This document shows positions 57,853 to 64,000 of a stretch of 64,000 nucleotides of DNA, in pieces. The stretch's first letter is position 1. Each line of letters opens with the position of its first letter. The translations under genes were made by a program, and so were the position numbers. Under the pieces are notes generated by a model. The model saw nothing but the letters and a program-made list of their open reading frames with translations, had not been told where the DNA came from and made no database searches. Source of the stretch: Shewanella sp. 10N.286.48.A6 (lineage in GTDB: Bacteria > Pseudomonadota > Gammaproteobacteria > Enterobacterales > Shewanellaceae); assembly GCF_002873135.1 (NCBI RefSeq), contig NZ_MCVI01000015.1, positions 45,646 through 109,645 on the forward strand, read 5' to 3'.

Positions 57853-58761
57853 TTAATATGCTTTAACTGTTGGCTTTTGACCTTTACCACTTTCATCAAA
57901 TGAAAATTCTGTGCGTTGATTAATTTCACCTGCTTCATCGTATAAATATTCGAATACGATTTGTTCTTGACCATTGAATTCAAGACCTTTCTCTGGATTG
58001 CCATCTGCGCTATAGAACATTTGATATTTCAGCTGTTCATTTGCAAATGTATCGCTACTGCGCTTAACGCCATTTTCATAATAAACCTGAGTTACTTGAC
58101 CTGAATGTTTGTCAGTTATTTTTAATACTTTACAGTTACCAAGTTGTTTAGTGAACTCTTCGGTATCAACAGTAAGCTCAGTATGTTTACCAAGCTCATT
58201 TGTGATTTCGATAGTATTTTCTATTCTTAATGTGTGTATTGACTTTGTTAACTGCTCAAAATTAGAAAGCTGTTCTTGCTTATGTGAAAATGCTAACGTT
58301 TTTTGTGATTTTTCAATTTCATTAATTGAATTGTTAATTGTATTAGTTGATATTTTTTGATTTTCTAGAAGTGCGGATGATGAATTAGTTAATAGAGACA
58401 AAATACTTTCATTTTGTGCTTTAGAGTTTTCTTTAAAGGTGGAAAGAGTTAAAACCACGCTCTTAAGTTCTGCTTGAACTTGAGAATAACACCCAATTAT
58501 ATTTTCTTCAGTTTTAGATAAACTACTTGAAATATCTTTATTGATTGCCAAAACAGCGGTGTTAATAGCTTTAGTTCCTTGCTCAACGGTTACTTTTAGC
58601 TCTGCAGTTTCTTTCGCATTTTTGATGTTCGAAGCTTTTGTTTGTTCATCCAATTTACTTTGTAAGTTACTAACTTTTGATTTTAAAAACACAGTTGTAA
58701 TCAAATTAATAACACCAACTAATGATACTGCGATGATTACGTGTAGTAGGTTGATTTCCAT
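57853..58761 (-). CDS. Membrane-anchored coiled-coil protein of the island operon (302 aa)
   Basis: One N-terminal membrane helix (7-26, LHVIIAVSLVGVINLITTVF) followed by a long coiled coil (about 28-200) rich in Thr, Ser and Lys. The C-terminal third (205-302) is a small beta-rich domain with tandem short strand pairs, such as VYYENGVKRSSDTF and MFYSADGNPEKGLEF and FEYLYDEAGEINQRTEF. These resemble MORN or YD-type repeat units rather than an enzyme. It would project a coiled-coil stalk and a binding domain from the inner membrane. It starts 17 bp after the WYL gene. Confidence 0.72.
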   Translation of the reverse strand: MEINLLHVIIAVSLVGVINLITTVFLKSKVSNLQSKLDEQTKASNIKNAKETAELKVTVEQGTKAINTAVLAINKDISSSLSKTEENIIGCYSQVQAELKSVVLTLSTFKENSKAQNESILSLLTNSSSALLENQKISTNTINNSINEIEKSQKTLAFSHKQEQLSNFEQLTKSIHTLRIENTIEITNELGKHTELTVDTEEFTKQLGNCKVLKITDKHSGQVTQVYYENGVKRSSDTFANEQLKYQMFYSADGNPEKGLEFNGQEQIVFEYLYDEAGEINQRTEFSFDESGKGQKPTVKAY

Positions 58762-58778
58762 ATATTTCTCTTTGTTTT

Positions 58779-59645
58779 TTAAGTATGATTGTAATTCTTT
58801 ATTAAGTTCGTCTTACATGTAAGACGGTAAATCATTTCTATATTGGGTATCCAACTTTTAACTATAGGGAAAACCTGTAGCTGATTAACAATATTTGTTG
58901 CTATTAATAAACTTCCATTATCTAACTTATCTTTTATCTTTTGCTCGGGTAAAACTCTTCTCCTTTCAAAGTGACTTGCAACGTTCTTATTAACCTTTAA
59001 AATAACTTTAATCTTACCTTCACTAATCCATATAGTGTCATCATTAATAATTTCTATTTCTTTGTCTTTTAAAAACAACTCATTTGAAAGCAGTAAGATT
59101 TCTATTAAGCCAACTTGGAATATTTTTAGCTTCCCCGCATCAATAGCAGCCAAGTACCAACACCCTTGAAAACTAATTAATTTATAAGGCTCAATGTTTT
59201 TGTATTCTTTTTCATTGTAATAAAAATCAACTTTATAGTTTGATCGTATAGCCTTACTGATTTTTGTAAATTGATGCCGATACTGAGGCATACAAGATAC
59301 CTCGTAATTTACGGATTTGATTAAGTAAGGGGAGTCTTGATTGTCACTAAACAGCTCATTTAAAAAGCTTTCATTAAATATGGGAAACAAATCCCTTACA
59401 CCACAAATATTAGAGAATTTACTAATAATAGCTTTATTCAACTTTCCAGCTTTATTTTTTCTAAGCGACCAAAGAGGTTTTGACTTATCAATATCAAGAA
59501 ATCTTAGGCGTTCATTGATATCTCTTCGAACGGTTCGTTCTGATACGTTAAATTGGTTTGCTAATAGTGAGGTATTAATACCTTCACTTTTATTTAGCAT
59601 ACCAATTATTTCAGCCAATCGTTCAGCTATCTTAATATCTGCCAT
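58779..59645 (-). CDS. WYL-domain transcriptional regulator of the island operon
   Basis: A protein of about 288 residues from the ATG at 59645; a longer frame to 59735 runs through the operator and is unlikely. The N-terminal DeoR-type winged helix reads SLLANQFNVSERTVRRDINERLRFLDI; the C-terminal WYL domain carries YKVDFYYNEKEYKNIEPYKLISFQGCWYLAAID (quoted in part) and a closing VKSWIPNIEMI beta element. HTH-WYL repressors (CapW, BrxR) control anti-phage operons and sense nucleotide-like ligands. It is the first gene of the operon, with an inverted-repeat operator 52-68 bp upstream, so self-regulation is likely. Confidence 0.87.
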   Translation of the reverse strand: MADIKIAERLAEIIGMLNKSEGINTSLLANQFNVSERTVRRDINERLRFLDIDKSKPLWSLRKNKAGKLNKAIISKFSNICGVRDLFPIFNESFLNELFSDNQDSPYLIKSVNYEVSCMPQYRHQFTKISKAIRSNYKVDFYYNEKEYKNIEPYKLISFQGCWYLAAIDAGKLKIFQVGLIEILLLSNELFLKDKEIEIINDDTIWISEGKIKVILKVNKNVASHFERRRVLPEQKIKDKLDNGSLLIATNIVNQLQVFPIVKSWIPNIEMIYRLTCKTNLIKNYNHT

Positions 59646-59696
59646 GTCCTTTGAAATACCTTTAACTACTTGAGTATTTGATACTAAACCATTGAA

Positions 59697-59713
59697 CGGA
59701 CAGGTGGTGTCCG
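59697..59713. promoter_or_regulatory. Candidate WYL-regulator operator
   Basis: CGGACA-GGTGG-TGTCCG is a 6-bp inverted repeat with a 5-bp spacer, the form of operators bound by HTH-WYL dimers. It lies about 52 bp upstream of the chosen start of the WYL gene and would sit at the operon promoter. Confidence 0.6.
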
Positions 59714-59927
59714 CACAACATAATCCTTTAAACAATTCTAAGCTACTATTTTTTATAGAATAAATCCATACTTTAATTAACTATTTCACTATATTTGCCT
59801 AAATAAATATAGGTCTATATTGTCTTCAAGTGATTACTACTTGATAGGTATCGTGGATAGATGACTTGTTTACTGGATAGGTGGCAAAAAATTCAGATTT
59901 GCAGAAGACAAATCCATTGAAAAATCC

Positions 59928-60350
59928 TCATGTCCGAAATTTATGCTTATATAGAAATTTTGGAAACTTGTATTTACAAATTAACCATAATGATACCAGC
60001 TTATAGTAACCTGTTAATTCATATATCAAAAATTTCAGTCTTGAATTGTAGCTATGTGTTATTAAGCCGTGATAATGAGTAAGTTCAAAACTCATAGATT
60101 CAAGCTTTTCAAGGTTCAATTTAGCTCTTAAATTATGAGACTTCTGTTTTTCATTCCATTTATTACAAACAAGCAACTTACCTTCTACACTTTCAGCTAA
60201 ATAGCTTCCACTATCATCAGTGACGTAAATTGAATAACAGTCTACAGCTTCTCCTTCAGGCCCACTCCTTGGTATAGGATTCATTTTGGATGATTCAAGT
60301 GCACGTTTAAGTGCCTTAATAAAAGTTTTATCTAAGAATCCTAGTGACAT
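59928..60350 (-). CDS. Small unknown protein of the island (about 140 aa)
   Basis: Read from the ATG at 60350 (a TTG start is two codons earlier). The N-terminal half is hydrophilic and beta-like (VDCYSIYVTDDSGSYLAESVEGKLLVC), the C-terminal third is hydrophobic with two possible membrane segments (LKFLIYELTGYYKLVSLWLI). No family recognised. It is separated from the WYL operon by 192 bp that may hold its own promoter. It may not be a real gene, although it shows no stop codons over its length. Confidence 0.5.
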   Translation of the reverse strand: MSLGFLDKTFIKALKRALESSKMNPIPRSGPEGEAVDCYSIYVTDDSGSYLAESVEGKLLVCNKWNEKQKSHNLRAKLNLEKLESMSFELTHYHGLITHSYNSRLKFLIYELTGYYKLVSLWLICKYKFPKFLYKHKFRT

Positions 60351-60467
60351 TAGCAACAGCCTTCATAAGTTAATACTCCGTAATATTACCATGTACTTCA
60401 ATAAATTAACCTATACATCTCCCCCCCATCACAACACCACACAAAGGGTAGCACTTAACCACACCCT

Positions 60468-60566
60468 AGTGACACGTATCACAAATGATACCAATAGCGT
60501 GTCATTTAAGTTGATAATCGGCTTGTGACACACTACAGTGGCAACATCTAACACTTAAGTGACACA
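60468..60566. promoter_or_regulatory. Repeated TGACAC motifs before the serine recombinase (candidate res/operator site)
   Basis: TGACAC occurs at 60470, 60526 and 60559, with inverted copies such as CGTGTCA at 60498; arms at 60468-60476 and 60498-60506 form an inverted repeat of about 9 bp. CACTTAAGTG at 60552 is a perfect palindrome. Sites of this form are used by serine resolvases and by their repressors. The layout directly upstream of a resolvase gene fits a res site. Confidence 0.5.
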
Positions 60567-60572
60567 GAAAAC

Positions 60573-61142
60573 ATGCCTCAAATTATTGGATATATCAGAG
60601 TATCAACAGTTGACCAGAACACTGCTAGGCAGCTTGATGACATCGAATTAGACAGAGAGTTTACTGATACCTGCTCAGGCAGCACCGTAACCCGTCCAGC
60701 ACTGAACGAACTAAAGAGTTACTGTAGAGAAGGTGACACCGTAGTTGTACATGATATAAGCCGCTTAGCTCGTAACATTGAAGACCTGATTAACTTGATA
60801 CGCTTTTTCAATGATAAGGGGGTAACTGTTCAATTCAAAAAAGAGGCTATGATTTTCACCGCTGAGCAATCGAACCCAATGAACACATTGATGCTCAATC
60901 TATTAGGTTCCGTATACCAGTTTGAGCGTGAGATAATGCTAGAACGTCAACGTGAAGGCATTGCCAAAGCTAAGTCAGCAGGTAAATATAAAGGACGCCC
61001 ATTGTCTGTCGCTCCTTCTGAGATAACTGAACTATTAAATCAAGGGTTATCAATTCGAAAAGTTGCTAGCCAATTAGGGGTAAGTACTACAACAGTACAG
61101 AAGGTTAAAAAGTTATCTAAACCACTTTTCAAATCTTCATGA
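60573..61142 (+). CDS. Serine recombinase, resolvase/invertase family
   Basis: A 189-residue resolvase. The N-terminal catalytic domain carries YIRVSTVDQN (Arg9, catalytic Ser11), a second Arg pair in VVVHDISRLARN, and the Glu-rich helix FTAEQSNPMNTLM; the C-terminal HTH is SIRKVASQLGVSTTTVQ (about 158-175). Standard length for the family. It carries repeated TGACAC motifs just upstream, so it may act on res sites there. Its presence together with a tyrosine integrase in one island is notable; it may resolve island dimers or invert a segment. Confidence 0.92.
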   Translation: MPQIIGYIRVSTVDQNTARQLDDIELDREFTDTCSGSTVTRPALNELKSYCREGDTVVVHDISRLARNIEDLINLIRFFNDKGVTVQFKKEAMIFTAEQSNPMNTLMLNLLGSVYQFEREIMLERQREGIAKAKSAGKYKGRPLSVAPSEITELLNQGLSIRKVASQLGVSTTTVQKVKKLSKPLFKSS

Positions 61143-61277
61143 GGACTTCAATACAAATGGCAGGTCTTCCCCTAAATCCTCACACTCTAAAGCTGTTGGT
61201 TTAGCTTACACAGGAAAACAGCACAGTGATAATAAGGATTAGAGGTTCTACACTTTTACTGGTTACATTAATATATT

Positions 61278-61526
61278 CTAATTATCTAACCCTGTCTTGT
61301 AGCCAAGTAATTTTTTACCAAGTTTGGCTAAAAAACAAACGCTAATAAAGTAAATAATTAAAGCGACATATATTAAGTAGTCACCTCTTGGTAAGTAATT
61401 AATCATATGAAATTCGTAATTGAAACTTAAGGTTTGTCCAACCGCGCATATAATTATGCAAACTAACCAATTAACAACCATAAAAAAGAAATCTTTTAAT
61501 TTCATAAATCTTAATGAGCCTTTCAT
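61278..61526 (-). CDS. Two-TM small membrane protein of the island
   Basis: An 82-residue protein with two membrane segments (about 13-30 and 50-66) separated by a short loop (SFNYEFHMINYLPRGD) and basic residues at both ends (LKLKD, KLGKKLLGYK). No signal peptide, no recognised family. It lies between the serine recombinase and the integrase, with 325 empty bases before the integrase. A second ATG eight codons in is possible. Confidence 0.55.
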   Translation of the reverse strand: MKGSLRFMKLKDFFFMVVNWLVCIIICAVGQTLSFNYEFHMINYLPRGDYLIYVALIIYFISVCFLAKLGKKLLGYKTGLDN

Positions 61527-61851
61527 GAAGTCTTACATCTACCGATAGAACTATACGATCTTGTAAGAATAAAATTATAAATTGATTCGTTAATTATAAC
61601 TCATGCCAATCAACCTAACTATTAACTAGACAGCTTTACAATGCACCCCTCCCGGTCTGCAACACTAGATATACATATAACCTAAAACCTCCACGTAATG
61701 GCTACAGCTCTTCCCCCTTTTTTACAAATAATTGATTGTGCGATCCCTACATACCCTTAAACCATGCTTTGAAAGCACATGTATACGTTTATCGGCAGAA
61801 TAACGGTGTCAGCTATGGCTATGTATACTTGCAACCTCATTCAATCATTCA
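61527..61851. other. Intergenic region inside the island
   Basis: A 325-bp stretch between the two-TM gene and the integrase. I see no open frame of interest and no clear hairpin. It is unusually AT-rich and contains short runs such as CCTAAAACCTCCACG near 61680. Confidence 0.4.
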
Positions 61852-63132
61852 TCAATCAAATTCAACTCTGTCGATCACAACCAGTAATGACTTCAGCGGG
61901 TAGCTATGGGTGTACCTTTTCGTGATACCAGATTCTGATTTTTCATGTCCTACCACCTCTTGTAATAAGCCTAACTCAACACCACCAGCTCGAGACTTGG
62001 TAATAAATGTATGCCTAAAACTGTGAAAGACTTTGCGCTCACCGAGGTCATTCATGGTAGTAATATTGGAGTTGCGGATTGATTTATGTAAGTGGTTAGT
62101 CAAAGCATTGGGACGGTCAACTAATTCAGGAAACAAATAATCAGTTTTCAGTGATACGTAAGACAAAAATCCAGCATTCATTAATTCGTGGTGTACTGGA
62201 ACCCTTCTTGTTGCAGCTTTAGTTTTCCCTTCAGCAATCCAAAAGTAGTGCCGCTGAGCATCTTCATCAAAGCGAATATCTGTTGCTTTAAGATTAGTTA
62301 TTTCACTGCGTCTTGCACCAGAATAAATCGCTATAAGTAAGACCCACTTCCTCCAACCGTGGTGATGCTTTGCGAATAACCTAATAGCGTTGATTTCATT
62401 ATCAGAGAAAACAGCAAACCGAGTTGAACTAGATTCAAACTTAATATTATTTGTTGGCGACTCACTAAGAATATCGACTTCTTTTGTCAGGTAACTACTA
62501 AAGAAACCCTGACACAGCTTAAACAGTTCCTTCACCGTCTTAGAAGATACAAGGTGGACTTGCTCTACCTCATTAAGCTCAAGCAGTTCTTGCGGTGACA
62601 GTAAGTGATAAGGCTTTATGTTTCGCCTAGGTGTTGAGGCATATCGGGTTAACAGTGATTTAATATCTTGCTTAGTTATCTGTGTCACTGCGACATTGCC
62701 CAAACAGCACTTTATAAATTCAAAGTACCTTTTAGCACCACTCTCAACTTTCACACTCCACGATTTCCACTCAACAAAGTCAGCCCAAGCATCCTCAAGT
62801 AAGTAAGGTTTAGGTGTTATTGCTGGTGGTATAGGTAACGACCTCTGAAGGCTAGCTGTAAGCTCATATACAGCGCCATGAGGCATTATTACTGAGTTCA
62901 GCTCACATTGTCTTAGGTGATTAATTAGCTGCGTCACATGATCACACGGGGCTATTAATTGGTTGATTTGATGTATTACAGGGAAATGATTAGCTAAACG
63001 AGACACAGCAATACTGTATGAATCGGTGCGCAGTGAACGTTTGATTTCTTTATGGGGATATAAGTGTCTAAATCGCTGAGGAATAACAAAGCGGAAATGA
63101 TAGGTTTTATTTCGAAGATGGATGTACTGCAT
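61852..63132 (-). CDS. Tyrosine recombinase / integrase of the rnpB island
   Basis: A 426-residue integrase. The N-terminal arm-binding part opens with YIHLRNKTYHFRFVIPQRFR and matches the DUF6538-type start. The catalytic domain has the tyrosine-recombinase residues: Arg274 in SGARRSEI, Lys in EGKTKAATRRV (303-305), His370 and Arg373 in FHSFRHT, His396 in VGHEKSE and the nucleophile Tyr407 in KRYTHS. It is encoded next to its own attachment site, reading away from rnpB, which is typical of rnpB-, tRNA- or tmRNA-type integration. The promoter region holds the 12-bp-period TGTACCA repeats at 63135. Confidence 0.93.
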   Translation of the reverse strand: MQYIHLRNKTYHFRFVIPQRFRHLYPHKEIKRSLRTDSYSIAVSRLANHFPVIHQINQLIAPCDHVTQLINHLRQCELNSVIMPHGAVYELTASLQRSLPIPPAITPKPYLLEDAWADFVEWKSWSVKVESGAKRYFEFIKCCLGNVAVTQITKQDIKSLLTRYASTPRRNIKPYHLLSPQELLELNEVEQVHLVSSKTVKELFKLCQGFFSSYLTKEVDILSESPTNNIKFESSSTRFAVFSDNEINAIRLFAKHHHGWRKWVLLIAIYSGARRSEITNLKATDIRFDEDAQRHYFWIAEGKTKAATRRVPVHHELMNAGFLSYVSLKTDYLFPELVDRPNALTNHLHKSIRNSNITTMNDLGERKVFHSFRHTFITKSRAGGVELGLLQEVVGHEKSESGITKRYTHSYPLKSLLVVIDRVEFD

Positions 63133-63134
63133 AA

Positions 63135-63153
63135 TGTACCAAACCTTGTACCA
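63135..63153. promoter_or_regulatory. Integrase operator repeats
   Basis: TGTACCA-AACCT-TGTACCA, a direct repeat with 12-bp period, lies a few bases upstream of the integrase start and 50 bp inside the att copy. The same arrangement with different core bases survives in the decayed island at 54459. Control of integrase expression by such repeats is inference. Confidence 0.6.
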
Positions 63154-63202
63154 TTTAAGGCGTAAAATCTAGAAACACTATGCAATACATCCACTTACGG
63201 AA

Positions 63203-63545
<343 letters not shown>

Positions 63546-63626
63546 GGCGCGGATTATAGCCTAAGCCACTGCAACACACCAACTAAAATATGGCTTTATG
63601 GCAAACCATATGAAGCTGAGGTAAAC

Positions 63627-63654
63627 AGGTTGAGCTAACTACTCAACTCAACCT
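63627..63654 (-). terminator. Weak hairpin after rsmI
   Basis: AGGTTGAG pairs with CTCAACCT (8 bp, long loop) just past the rsmI stop codon. The T-tract is poor. Its GGTTGAGCT start resembles the att core by chance. Confidence 0.35.
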
Positions 63655-63659
63655 ATTCT

Positions 63660-64000
63660 CTATAGACCGATTTCTAAACCGTATTTGTAAAGCGCATTCT
63701 TTTTAAGGCCGTAGATTTCGCCAGCCAATGCCGAGGCTTTTTTAAGTGGCAGTTCTTTACATAGCAATTTTAAAGTATTGATCACCACTGTGGGTATTTC
63801 TGAATCACTGTCACTGCGGTGACCATGGATCATTAATACGATTTCGCCTTTTTGCTGATTTAAGTCATCTTTAACTTGTTGCAGTACAGCGCCTGCTGCG
63901 CCAGATAAAAAGGTCTCAAAGGTTTTAGTCACTTCACGGGCCATGACAATTTCACGGTCTTCGCCTAATGCCGCCACAATTGACTCTAAACTGTGCACTA
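63660..64000 (-). CDS. rsmI: 16S rRNA 2'-O-ribose methyltransferase RsmI (C-terminal part)
   Basis: The window cuts the gene; about 113 residues of the C-terminal domain are visible and the start lies beyond the right edge. The sequence contains SIVAALGEDREIVMAREVTKTFE, QQKGEIVLMIHG and the closing ELPLKKASALAGEIYGLKKNALYKYGLE (quoted in part), a close match to the E. coli RsmI tail. RsmI methylates the ribose of C1402 in 16S rRNA. Its position beside rnpB is a known gammaproteobacterial arrangement, which supports the rnpB assignment. Confidence 0.95.
   Translation of the reverse strand, partial: VHSLESIVAALGEDREIVMAREVTKTFETFLSGAAGAVLQQVKDDLNQQKGEIVLMIHGHRSDSDSEIPTVVINTLKLLCKELPLKKASALAGEIYGLKKNALYKYGLEIGL

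Noticed and set aside
63627..63654. A further att-like GGTTGAGCT beside rsmI
   Set aside because: Only nine bases match the att core and the rest of the repeat is absent; it forms part of an ordinary hairpin.

Overview
The window looks like a gammaproteobacterial chromosome of the genus Shewanella or a close marine relative. The main reasons are an outer-membrane multihaem cytochrome of the OmcA/MtrC family with eleven CXXCH motifs, an Enterobacteria/Vibrio-like RNase P RNA next to rsmI, and many TonB, BamA-like, GGDEF/EAL and LysR genes in a moderately AT-rich background. This assignment is inference from gene content; no 16S gene or other marker is present.

Layout. 1-6.7 kb: a partial membrane-anchored acidic protein, a YgbA-type nitrosative-stress protein, a membrane protein resembling an AraC-type sensor without its DNA-binding part, a YSC84-like secreted protein, the radical-SAM protein YgiQ and a MAPEG protein. 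6.9-20.2 kb: a catabolic block with an indolepyruvate-ferredoxin-oxidoreductase-type enzyme, FAD-linked 2-hydroxyacid dehydrogenase, D-amino-acid dehydrogenase, RidA, a Crp/Fnr regulator, a TonB receptor, an M81 (MlrC-like) peptidase and an MFS transporter. Together they suggest uptake and breakdown of a peptide or amine that contains D-amino acids. 20.5-30.8 kb: a ThrE exporter, a BamA/TamA-like barrel, a TetR-controlled AhpD/DsbA/HAD group whose operators can be read directly, and a HupE/UreJ membrane group. 30.9-35.0 kb: an undecahaem cytochrome and a ToxR-like membrane regulator, bracketed by a perfect 48-bp hairpin repeat. 35-52.4 kb: ordinary core and accessory genes (DUF3144, CpdB-like nucleotidase, an OM barrel, SDR, phosphatase, a CheB-CheR-PAS hybrid followed by a PAS-GGDEF-EAL protein, BASS symporter, class II aldolase, LysR, YeeE/YedE).

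52.5-63.2 kb is the most interesting part. It is a nested genomic-island locus in the 3' end of rnpB. A 19-bp repeat of the rnpB 3' end occurs at 63204 (inside rnpB) and 54529, bounding an 8.7-kb island with a tyrosine integrase, a serine recombinase and a tight five-gene operon: a WYL-domain regulator, a membrane-anchored coiled-coil protein, a TerB-like protein, an amphipathic coiled-coil protein and a 606-residue membrane protein. I do not recognise this operon as a described system. A third, diverged copy at 52511 lies beside a strong terminator and matches what the original rnpB 3' end should be, including perfect pairing with the P1 5' strand. A second, decayed island (52511-54547) therefore sits in tandem, keeping a glycosyltransferase gene and the operator-like repeats of a lost integrase. 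The window closes with rnpB and the 3' part of rsmI.

Gene calls rest on reading translated proteins and recalling families. No database search was possible.
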